Positions 5,896 through 11,742 of a DNA stretch of 11,742 nt are shown here, in pieces (position 1 is the first letter of the stretch; every line of letters begins with the position of its first letter). The translations under genes were made by a program, and so were the position numbers. The stretch spans positions 1 through 11,742 of the forward strand of contig CATZDQ010000032.1 of assembly GCA_958417695.1 (NCBI GenBank), given 5' to 3'. Source of the DNA: an uncultured Clostridiaceae bacterium (GTDB taxonomy: Bacteria > Bacillota > Clostridia > TANB77 > CAG-508). The notes below the pieces were generated by a model. It made no database searches. It was not told the origin of the DNA and saw only the letters and a program-made list of their open reading frames with translations.

Positions 5896-7050
5896 ATGAA
5901 GCCAAAATATAGTTCAACAGAAAGTGGAATTACTATGGTTTCCTTAGTGGTTACCATTATTATATTAATTATCTTAGCTGGTATTAGCATTAACGTAACC
6001 ATCGGAGATAATGGTTTAATTACCAAAGCTAAGCAGTCTAAACAAAATATTATTCTAGCAGGTGAAGCAGAAGCCATTCAATTAAATCAGTTGTATCATG
6101 ACTTAGATATTAGTGGTGAGTTAACAGAGGATGAAGAAAGTACTAAAAAAGATGAAATTATTGCATTACTTCAAAAGCAAGTAGAAGAACTACAAAAACA
6201 AGTTGAGGCATTAAAAACAGAAAATGCGGAATTAAAAAAACAAATAGAAGAGTTAAGGTCTCAGATTGCTTCCCTACAAAAAGAAGTAGAGGAATTAAGG
6301 AAACAAATTGCTGATAAAAACATAGAAATCGAAGAATTAAAAAAACAAGTTAGTGAAAAAGAAGAAAAAATAAAAGAATTACAAGAACAATTAAATAACA
6401 TTAATTCTCTATTATCACAAACCAATGCCACAGCCGATAAAATTTTAATGGGTTATAAAGCTTATAGTGGTGGAAAGCTATTAACTGGAACAATGGCTAA
6501 TAATGGTGCCTTAAATGCTAGTTTAAATTGTGGGCAAAGTTTTACTATTCCATCTGGTTATACTAGTGGTGGAAAAGTAACTGCCAATAGTTTAGCAAGC
6601 CAAACGCCTGGTAATGCAACAGTTAATAATCTAAGTAATGGTGTAACAGCCTGGGTAAATGGACAAAAAATAACAGGAAATGGGGCAGATGTTAATAATA
6701 GTTATAATAGTGGATATAATGATGGACAGAGTCAATCGACTGGTACATTGGTAGCTCAATATAATTTAGGAATTAGTCAAGGATGGCAGGATGCTAGGAC
6801 AGTTAGATTGCAAACAGGAATACCATGTAGTAAAGTTGTAATTACTACAAATGGTGGAAACAATAATAATCTTACTTATAAAATATATAATGCGAAAGGC
6901 TCTTTATTAGACATGATTAGTGTCGCATCTACTGGTAATGGAACATTTACGCGCAATATTAAAGAGGCTACTGTAATAGAAGTTACTTGGAATTTTCCAA
7001 GTGGATACGCTGATATTTCATTTTCTTTTTCAATTAACATGTATAAATAA
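5896..7050 (+). CDS. Pilin-like surface protein with coiled coil and phage-tail-like module
   Basis: The N-terminus is a class III signal of type IV pilin/pseudopilin kind: a short basic leader, then SG|ITMVSL with cleavage predicted after G11, and a membrane helix to about residue 36. The usual Glu at mature position 5 is Ser. Then come a KAKQ-rich helix (about 43-68), a long heptad coiled coil (about 83-173, repeated EELKKQ/EELRKQ units), two copies of a short module of the kind seen in Firmicute phage tail and fibre proteins (about 178-235, with GGKLLTGTMANNG and SFTIPSGYTSGGKV; second, shorter copy about 240-262), and a Asn/Gly-rich beta domain to residue 384. The start at 5896 is chosen because AGAGG (5883-5887) is 8 bases away; upstream in-frame TTG 5854 lies inside the promoter. 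Probably a surface or envelope-anchored adhesin; its exact role is unknown. Confidence 0.8.
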   Translation: MKPKYSSTESGITMVSLVVTIIILIILAGISINVTIGDNGLITKAKQSKQNIILAGEAEAIQLNQLYHDLDISGELTEDEESTKKDEIIALLQKQVEELQKQVEALKTENAELKKQIEELRSQIASLQKEVEELRKQIADKNIEIEELKKQVSEKEEKIKELQEQLNNINSLLSQTNATADKILMGYKAYSGGKLLTGTMANNGALNASLNCGQSFTIPSGYTSGGKVTANSLASQTPGNATVNNLSNGVTAWVNGQKITGNGADVNNSYNSGYNDGQSQSTGTLVAQYNLGISQGWQDARTVRLQTGIPCSKVVITTNGGNNNNLTYKIYNAKGSLLDMISVASTGNGTFTRNIKEATVIEVTWNFPSGYADISFSFSINMYK

Positions 7051-7074
7051 AAGAGATATAACTAAAAATTAATA

Positions 7075-7115
7075 AAAAACTTCCTATGAATAATAGTAGT
7101 TCATAAGAAGTTTTT
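7075..7115. terminator. Bidirectional intrinsic terminator
   Basis: A 16-base stem with a single mismatch (arms 7075-7090 and 7100-7115) and a nine-base loop has T5 after it on the plus strand and T6 on the minus strand. It ends pilin-like gene 1 on the plus strand and would also stop minus-strand transcripts from leader B after they cross the solo repeat. Confidence 0.82.
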
Positions 7116-7123
7116 ATATTATA

Positions 7124-7152
7124 TTTACATTCTACAATACTAAAATTAAAAT
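7124..7152 (-). repeat. Solo CRISPR repeat next to leader B
   Basis: This 29-base sequence matches the array repeat at 5195-5223 at 28 of 29 positions (C for A at 7134 on the plus strand). There is no second repeat and no spacer: on its distal side lie only 8 bases before the terminator arm. It is flanked by leader B exactly as the first array repeat is flanked by leader A. Confidence 0.85.
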
Positions 7153-7335
7153 AGGTGGAGTTTTATAGCACTGATATCAATAGATTGCATACAACAATCT
7201 GTCGACCTCTAGAAATATTGTATCAAAAAGAAATAAAAAAGTCTATTATTTTAAGAAAAACACTATATATAGCCATTTCTTGAATCTGTCGACCAATGGG
7301 GATTTTTACATTATTGGAGGTCGACAGATAAATAG
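7153..7335 (-). promoter_or_regulatory. CRISPR leader B (second copy)
   Basis: Aligned to leader A over 182-183 bases, it differs at about 25 positions plus one single-base gap. It keeps the repeat-proximal 20 bases, the promoter boxes, and all three GTCGACAGAT motifs (7197-7206 and 7284-7293 on the minus strand; 7320-7329 on the plus strand). The outer pair gives a 13-bp perfect inverted repeat ATCTGTCGACCTC. It begins 20 bases after the CDF stop codon, so CDF transcripts would run into it. Confidence 0.7.
7217..7245 (-). promoter_or_regulatory. Leader B promoter
   Basis: Minus-strand TAGACT (7240-7245), 17-base spacer, TACAAT (7217-7222), identical in boxes and spacing to leader A. A transcript from about 7210 to the terminator ending at 7075 would be roughly 135 nt and contain one CRISPR repeat. 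Confidence 0.65.
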
Positions 7336-7355
7336 GATATTTAAATTCTTAATAA

Positions 7356-8213
7356 TTAAATAGGATTTACATGAATTAAAGTATGATAAACTTTATCTAA
7401 TTTTGTAATGTCTTGTTCTAAACTATCCGCTAAAGCATGACTTTCAAAGGTAGACATGTTACCATCTACACTAATCGTTAAAACAATCATATATTGATAA
7501 CCAACAGGTGTAGAATAAAAATGACTTACTTTTTGAACTTTATCATAGTTTTTAATAATATGTAATATCAAATCTTTTGTATCTTCATCAATAGATTTAT
7601 CCATTAAAACATTATAACTTTCAATAAAAATCTTAAGACCAGTCAAAGCAATCCAAATAGAGATACCAATACCTACGAGGCCATCTAACCAGTAAATATT
7701 TATTAAAGTAGCTAATATAGAAATCAAGGTAAAAGTAGTAACGATACAGTCATTTCTATGGTCTTTCATATTTGCTTCAATTAAGATATTATCAAATTTC
7801 TTAGATAACTTTTTAGTATATAAGTAAAGACTAGCTTTAATAGTAATAGTAATAATACAAACTAAGATTAATATCCAAGAAAATTGCATCTGTTCTTGGT
7901 TAATTAAAGAAATAACAGAGTCATACAATAGTTTAAAAGCAACTACAATCATAGAAATACCAATAAACATAGAGAAAATATATTCTGCTTTTCCGTGTCC
8001 AAAATTGTGGCTGTCATCTTGAGGTTCACTAGCAATCTTATTGCCAATGGAGGTCATAGCAGATGCGAAGATATCGCCAGCACTATTAGCACTATCTGCA
8101 ATCATGGCTTGGCTATTGGTTAAAAAACCAATGGTTCCTTTTATAATTAATAAAAATATATTTCCAAATATACCAAAAAGTCCTGCTTTTCTAGTAACTT
8201 CATAACGTTCCAT
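7356..8213 (-). CDS. CDF-family cation exporter, probably manganese
   Basis: Cation diffusion facilitators export divalent metals in exchange for protons as membrane dimers. The 285-residue product has the family layout: six predicted membrane helices (about 12-210), the cytoplasmic-loop motif HNFGHGKAE (69-77), and a cytoplasmic C-terminal domain (about 210-285) rich in beta strands. The helix 2 motif ADSANSAGD supplies N43 and D47; the helix 5 motif DHRND supplies D151 and D155. An N-D-D-D site is that of pneumococcal MntE-type manganese exporters, while zinc exporters usually have H-D-H-D, so manganese is the likely substrate (inference). ATG 8213 is preceded by AAAGGTGAT, which overlaps an in-frame GTG at 8222 that I reject as start. 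It is transcribed against both pilin-like genes. A relic of a second copy lies at 5401-5450. Confidence 0.88.
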   Translation of the reverse strand: MERYEVTRKAGLFGIFGNIFLLIIKGTIGFLTNSQAMIADSANSAGDIFASAMTSIGNKIASEPQDDSHNFGHGKAEYIFSMFIGISMIVVAFKLLYDSVISLINQEQMQFSWILILVCIITITIKASLYLYTKKLSKKFDNILIEANMKDHRNDCIVTTFTLISILATLINIYWLDGLVGIGISIWIALTGLKIFIESYNVLMDKSIDEDTKDLILHIIKNYDKVQKVSHFYSTPVGYQYMIVLTISVDGNMSTFESHALADSLEQDITKLDKVYHTLIHVNPI

Positions 8214-8237
8214 ATATATCACCTTTTCTTAATTCTC

Positions 8238-8265
8238 ATTATATGTTTTTAATTAAAATTGAAAA
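8238..8265 (-). promoter_or_regulatory. Probable promoter of the CDF gene
   Basis: On the minus strand a perfect -10 TATAAT (8238-8243) lies 25 bases ahead of the start codon, with a weak -35 TTTTCA (8260-8265) 16 bases further up. The 5' leader is too short for a riboswitch. Confidence 0.5.
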
Positions 8266-8273
8266 CTAGTATA

Positions 8274-8536
8274 ACACAAAATAACTGTAAAAACAATGTA
8301 ATAACAAAATACAAATCGGTAAAATACTGTACCTAAATTAAAAAAGTAAATGTAATTCTTATTTATTGTCAATAAAAGAAAAATATATAAATTGTTTCTG
8401 CTCCATCTTAATCTGCTTTATGCCATTTCTGTAATTGACAATATTTATTCTTTAATTCTCTTCAGGTATTTAAAACATTACATAAAATAAATTGAAAAGA
8501 GGATAAGTAAAAGTGAAAATAGAGTAAATGAAATTA
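8274..8536. other. AT-rich intergenic stretch without a gene
   Basis: Between the divergent CDF and pilin-like gene 2 promoters I see no gene. ATTGTCAAT (8365-8373) and ATTGACAAT (8434-8442) form a 9-bp inverted repeat 60 bases apart; with such AT-rich DNA I give it little weight. Confidence 0.45.
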
Positions 8537-8565
8537 TTGACTTTATCCAATTGGTAATATAAAAT
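8537..8565 (+). promoter_or_regulatory. Promoter of pilin-like gene 2
   Basis: TTGACT (8537-8542), 17 bases, TAAAAT (8560-8565). The spacer holds TTATCCAATTGGTA with the palindrome CCAATTGG. Over the 29 bases from -35 to -10 it differs from the pilin-like gene 1 promoter at only about six positions. Confidence 0.78.
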
Positions 8566-8618
8566 ATAGTATAAATTATACAATGATGGGAAAACATAAG
8601 AAAAAGGAGAAAGATAGT

Positions 8619-9146
8619 ATGGAAAAACAAAACGGCATTACATTAATAGTATTAGTTATAACTATTATCGTCTTAATTATTCTAGCAGGTATTTCAATAA
8701 CGGCTTTAGTTGGTGAAAATGGGATAATTAGTAAAGCAAAACAAGCCAAAGAAAACACGATACAAGCAGAAGAAAAAGAAAAACAAGCGCTAAATCAAGT
8801 AGATATAGCTATGCAAGAAAAAATAAAAGATATTGTACAAGTAACGGATACAAATCCAGGAGAATTAGAAGGAGCAGGAACTGTAAATGAGCCATATGTG
8901 ATTAATAGTATAGAAGATTTAGTAGTATTTGCATATCAAGTATCTAGTGGAACAAAACGTTTTGAAAATCAGTTTGTTACATTAGGAACGAATTTGGATT
9001 TTCAATCAGACAAGTCTTATGTAGATAGTAATCGAACAGATTATGACCGTTATGGATATGCTGGAAACCTGAAACAAGCATTAACAACACAAGAAGGATG
9101 GCAGGGAATCCGGAACATTAGAAAATACATTTCAAGGAACATTTGA
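8619..9146 (+). CDS. N-terminal fragment of pilin-like protein 2 (as read before the first frameshift)
   Basis: Translation from ATG 8619 (AAAGGAG at 8603-8609, 9 bases away) would give 175 residues. They comprise the leader MEKQNG, cleavage before ITLIVLV, a membrane helix to about residue 30, a Lys/Glu-rich helix (about 36-70), then a start of the surface domain (TVNEPYVINSIEDLVVFAYQ). The last 15 or so residues after GWQG are out of frame and meaningless. As in protein 1, the Glu expected at mature position 5 is missing (Val). The in-frame ATG at 8583 lies only about 10 bases from the predicted transcript start and has no ribosome binding site, so I reject it. Confidence 0.6.
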   Translation: MEKQNGITLIVLVITIIVLIILAGISITALVGENGIISKAKQAKENTIQAEEKEKQALNQVDIAMQEKIKDIVQVTDTNPGELEGAGTVNEPYVINSIEDLVVFAYQVSSGTKRFENQFVTLGTNLDFQSDKSYVDSNRTDYDRYGYAGNLKQALTTQEGWQGIRNIRKYISRNI

Positions 9147-9582
9147 TGGAAAAGGACATCGTATTTTTCATATGTATATACAAAAAAATGGGGTACAAGA
9201 GGAAAAGCAATATATTGGTTTCTTTTCTAATGTAAATGGTGATATTCAAAATCTAAATATAGAAGATTGTGATATAGAAGTAACAGGTGAATTACAATAT
9301 ATTTTCGTAGGTGCTATTTGTGGAGGAAATAGCACTAATAAAATAGACAATTGTAGTGCAACAGGTAAGATTAAAGGAAACGGAACATGGATGTTAATTG
9401 GTGGAATTGCCGGAGTAGGAGAAAAAATCAGTAATAGTATAGCAAATGTCAATATAGAAGGAAGAATACGTTATGTAGGAGGAATTGCAGGGCAGACAAA
9501 CAAAGAAGATAGTTACATTAGAAATTGTGGGAGTCAAGGACAGATAATAGTAGAACAAGCTACTTATATAGGTGGTATTACA
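9109..9582 (+). pseudogene. Middle segment of pilin-like protein 2 (second frame)
   Basis: This part reads ESGTLENTFQGTFDG at its start, a motif common at the entry to GLUG-repeat domains, then IGFFSNVNGDIQNLNIED and the first repeats (IGGIAGV, YVGGIAGQ). The frame stays open to 9681, but after 9582 the protein no longer looks like the repeats. An ATG at 9172 lies in it without a ribosome binding site, so separate translation is unlikely. Confidence 0.6.
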
Positions 9583-9583
9583 C

Positions 9584-10174
9584 GGAGTAACACAGAAAGC
9601 TGCAATAGAATCTTGTTATCACAAAGGAAATATAGAGGTAACCGATGGAAAAAATATTGGTGGAATTACAGGCCAAAGTAATTATGGAATGCTATATGCT
9701 TGCTATCATATAGGAGATATCTCTTTAAAGGGAACAGAGCAAATAGAATATGTAGGAGGTATTTCGGGACTTCAACATCAAAGTGTACAACGTTGTTATG
9801 CAATAGGAAATATTCAAAGTCAAAATACAAATGCCGACAGTCTGATAGGCGGTTTGATTGGCTTTCGAGGAACTTCTCTAAACATAGAACATAATTATGC
9901 ACAAATGTTAGTAGAAGCTAAGCATAATATGGTAGGAAGTCTAATTGGTAGTGTAAGGGGAAGTGAACTAATGCAAGAAAACTATACAGTCAAAACAAAT
10001 GGAAAACCAATTGGAAACATGGAGTCTATAACGGAAGATAAGATAAAGCAGTTAGAAGAAAATATGACAAACCAAGAGTTATGCAATGTTTTAAATAAAA
10101 ATAGCAATAAAGATTTATTTAAAGAAGATACTCACAACCAAAATAACGGTTATCCAGTTCTAAGTTGGCAATAA
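9584..10174 (+). pseudogene. C-terminal segment of pilin-like protein 2 (third frame)
   Basis: Beginning GVTQKAAIESCYHKGN, it holds the later GLUG repeats and the C-terminal tail to the TAA at 10172-10174. It has no own ribosome binding site or promoter and would be translated only if the frame were restored. Confidence 0.6.
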
Positions 10175-10187
10175 AAAATAACCTACG

Positions 10188-10222
10188 CAGCATATGATTA
10201 CAAAAAATCATATGCTGTTTTT
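10188..10222 (+). terminator. Intrinsic terminator after pilin-like gene 2
   Basis: CAGCATATGATT (10188-10199) and AATCATATGCTG (10206-10217) form a 12-bp perfect stem, with T5 at 10218-10222. It separates the accessory island from the rlmN operon. Confidence 0.88.
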
Positions 10223-10283
10223 CTATGAAAAAGCAAAAGCAATCTGATAACAAATACCCAATATGACAGTTTCATGAAAACTA

Positions 10284-10312
10284 TTGAAAAAAAATACACT
10301 TTATGATATAAA
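10284..10312 (+). promoter_or_regulatory. Promoter of rlmN
   Basis: TTGAAA (10284-10289), 17 bases, TATAAA (10307-10312). The predicted start is near 10319, leaving a 5' leader of about 19 bases. The TTG here is part of the -35 box, not a start codon. Confidence 0.75.
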
Positions 10313-10337
10313 TTTGCTATACGGAAATGAGGAAAAG

Positions 10338-11384
10338 ATGAAAAATATAAAAGACTATACATTAGAAGCTTTAAAAGAAGAAATGAAAAGTCTAGGGGAA
10401 AAACCTTTTAGGGCAGAGCAAATATTCTTCTGGCTATATCAAGAAAAAGTGAAAACATTTGATGAAATGACAAATTTATCTATTTTTCTACGTGAGAAAT
10501 TAAAAGAAAATTATACGATGTGTAATTACCAAATATTAAGAAAACAAGAAGCATCAGATGGAACTAAAAAGTATCTTTTTGACGTATTAGATGGCAATGC
10601 TATAGAGACAGTATTGATGCAATATCATCATGGAAAAACCGTTTGTGTATCTTCACAAATTGGCTGTAAAATGGGGTGTAAATTTTGTGCATCTACCGGC
10701 ATTGCTTTTATCAGAAATTTGACTAGTGGAGAAATTGTTGAACAGATACTAGCTGTAGAGCAAGACATAGGAGAAAGTATTTCCAATATTGTGTTTATGG
10801 GAATCGGAGAGCCTTTGGATAATTATGAAAATGTCATGAATGCAATTGCTATTTTAAATCATCCAAAAGGACTAAATATAGGAGCTAGACATATCAGTAT
10901 TTCTACTAGTGGAATTGTACCTAGAATTTATGATTTAGCTAAAGAAAATAGACAGTGTACACTATCCATATCTTTACATGCCGTCAATAATGAAAAAAGA
11001 AGTCAAATGATGCCAGTAAATAAAGTATATCCAATAGAAGAATTGCTACAAGCTTGTAGAGACTATATAGAGATAACCAATAGAAGAGTCTCTTTTGAAT
11101 ATGCCTTAGCAAAAGACAATAATGACCATTTAGAAGATGCCAAGGAATTAGTAAAACTATTAAAAGGGATGTTATGCCATGTTAACTTAATTCCTATTAA
11201 TGCTATCGAAAATGGAGCCTATACAAAAAGTAGCAACGAGAATATTATCAAATTTAGAGATTACCTAAATGACCATGGAATTGTTGCAACTATCAGAAGA
11301 GAGCTAGGTTCAGATATCGATGCAGCTTGTGGACAATTAAGAAGGAAAAATCTAAAGCCAGAAACGAAGGAAGAAAGCAAATAA
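10338..11384 (+). CDS. rlmN: Dual-specificity 23S rRNA/tRNA adenine-C2 methyltransferase RlmN
   Basis: RlmN is a radical-SAM enzyme that methylates C2 of A2503 in 23S rRNA and of A37 in some tRNAs. The 348-residue product has the typical length. The N-terminal RNA-binding part includes LGEKPFRAEQIFFWLY (about 19-34). The iron-sulfur cluster motif CKMGCKFC provides C110, C114 and C117; MGIGEPLDN (154-162) is the SAM-binding GEP motif. C331 in GSDIDAACGQLR is the methyl-carrying cysteine, and C103 (seven residues ahead of the cluster motif) is the resolving one, so all catalytic cysteines are in place. ATG 10338 follows GAGGAAAAG and matches the family N-terminus; the longer frame from TTG 10284 begins in the promoter. 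It heads an operon with the PP2C phosphatase 36 bases downstream, as in many Firmicutes. Confidence 0.95.
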   Translation: MKNIKDYTLEALKEEMKSLGEKPFRAEQIFFWLYQEKVKTFDEMTNLSIFLREKLKENYTMCNYQILRKQEASDGTKKYLFDVLDGNAIETVLMQYHHGKTVCVSSQIGCKMGCKFCASTGIAFIRNLTSGEIVEQILAVEQDIGESISNIVFMGIGEPLDNYENVMNAIAILNHPKGLNIGARHISISTSGIVPRIYDLAKENRQCTLSISLHAVNNEKRSQMMPVNKVYPIEELLQACRDYIEITNRRVSFEYALAKDNNDHLEDAKELVKLLKGMLCHVNLIPINAIENGAYTKSSNENIIKFRDYLNDHGIVATIRRELGSDIDAACGQLRRKNLKPETKEESK

Positions 11385-11420
11385 AATCACAAAAAGAGCC
11401 AGTAATAGGAGGAAGAATAA

Positions 11421-11742
11421 ATGAGGGCTTTTGCGAAAACAGACATTGGGAAAGCAAGAGACATGAATCAAGATTACTACTATATTCCAACGCAAGAAGA
11501 AGCGTTACCTTTATATATTTTAGCAGATGGAATGGGTGGTTACCAAGGCGGAGAAGTGGCTAGCAAGCTAGCAACAACAGCTGTTAAGAATTATATCACT
11601 AGTAACTTTGATAAAATAGAAAAAGAAAAGGAAGAAATCTTAAAATTAGTACGAAGTGCTATGGAATATGCCAATATGGTTGTCTATAAAAAATCAAAAG
11701 AAAATAAAGAATTAGACGGAATGGGTACTACTTTAGAAGTAT
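11421..11742 (+). CDS. PP2C-family Ser/Thr protein phosphatase (partial, runs off the window)
   Basis: Only the first 107 codons are present. The protein begins MRAFAKTDIGKARDMNQDYY, matching the PP2C opening motif (GxxRxxNQD), followed by LADGMGGYQGGEVAS (about 34-48), whose DGMGG aspartate binds the metal pair, and GMGTT near the window edge. These are the first conserved motifs of PrpC/Stp-type phosphatases that reverse phosphorylation by PASTA-domain Ser/Thr kinases. AGGAGG (7-8 bases ahead of ATG 11421) is a strong ribosome binding site. In many Firmicutes rlmN, this phosphatase, a PrkC-type kinase and rsgA are adjacent, so a kinase gene is expected beyond the edge. The gene has no stop only because the window ends. 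Confidence 0.93.
   Translation, partial: MRAFAKTDIGKARDMNQDYYYIPTQEEALPLYILADGMGGYQGGEVASKLATTAVKNYITSNFDKIEKEKEEILKLVRSAMEYANMVVYKKSKENKELDGMGTTLEV

Larger units (their letters stand above)
8619..10174 (+). pseudogene. Pilin-like protein 2 with GLUG repeats, broken by two frameshifts
   Basis: Three overlapping frames join into one gene of about 517 residues if one base is removed near 9105 (in CAGGGAATCC) and one at 9583 (ATTACA-C-GGAGTA). The join then reads continuously: GTLENTFQGTFDGKG follows the first break, and YIGGIT-GVTQKAAIESCY spans the second. The N-terminal 60 residues are homologous to pilin-like protein 1. The rest is a beta-solenoid-like series of GLUG-type repeats (YVGGIAGQ, NIGGITGQ, YVGGISGL, LIGGLIGF, VGSLIGS) with SCYHKGNI/ACYHIGDI/RCYAIGNI strands, ending NNGYPVLSWQ as such proteins often do. 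Both breaks are net +1 and neither sits in a long homopolymer. A real pseudogene or assembly errors are both possible. A good promoter and terminator remain. Confidence 0.72.

Noticed and set aside
7088..7123. Pseudo-spacer after the solo repeat matching the pilin-like gene 2 promoter (shared TAATATAAAA)
   Set aside because: Only ten low-complexity AT bases are shared, which is expected by chance in this DNA.
8365..8442. Inverted repeat ATTGTCAAT / ATTGACAAT as a regulatory stem or operator
   Set aside because: Arms are 9 bp, AT-rich and 60 bases apart, with no linked promoter box at a sensible distance.
10284..10337. Longer RlmN starting at TTG 10284
   Set aside because: The codon is the -35 box, no ribosome binding site precedes it, and the extra 18 residues do not match the family.
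11327..11563. Open frame overlapping the end of rlmN and the start of the phosphatase
   Set aside because: It is out of frame with both, and the phosphatase frame from 11421 carries the conserved PP2C motifs.

Overview
The window is AT-rich, low-GC DNA of Gram-positive, Clostridia-like character. Two well-known core loci frame it: a complete CtsR-type heat-shock operon (ctsR-mcsA-mcsB-clpC, positions 417-4995) at the left, and the start of an rlmN-PP2C phosphatase operon (10338 to the window edge) at the right. AGGAGG-type ribosome binding sites, sigma-A promoters and the CtsR heptamer operator all fit a Firmicute. I cannot name the genus.

Left part (1-4995): a 63-residue unknown protein, then a promoter with a CtsR operator over its start point, then the four-gene operon. 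CtsR represses the operon. McsA and McsB form the arginine-kinase arm that inactivates CtsR and marks damaged proteins. ClpC is the AAA+ unfoldase that feeds such proteins to ClpP.

Middle part (4996-10230): an accessory island that appears to be two diverged copies of one layout, [CRISPR repeat - leader - CDF cation exporter - pilin-like surface protein]. In unit A a four-repeat, three-spacer CRISPR mini-array on the minus strand abuts the clpC stop codon. Its leader (5224-5405) carries a promoter directed into the array, and behind it lies a relic of only the last codons of a CDF gene. Then comes pilin-like gene 1 (5896-7050), with a coiled coil and a phage-tail-like module. In unit B there is one solo CRISPR repeat (7124-7152), a leader copy about 85% identical to A (7153-7335), an intact CDF gene with an NDDD metal site typical of manganese exporters (7356-8213, minus), and pilin-like gene 2 (8619-10174), a GLUG-repeat protein broken by two frameshifts. 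The two pilin genes have nearly identical promoters and homologous N-termini but unrelated C-terminal parts. No cas gene lies in the window.

Right part (10231-11742): rlmN has its own promoter and encodes a complete radical-SAM RNA methyltransferase. It is followed 36 bases later by a PP2C-family phosphatase that runs off the window.

The most unusual items are the orphan CRISPR array whose leader-proximal spacer is a perfect intrinsic terminator, the duplicated leader with a solo repeat, and the evidence that leader, exporter and pilin gene were duplicated together.
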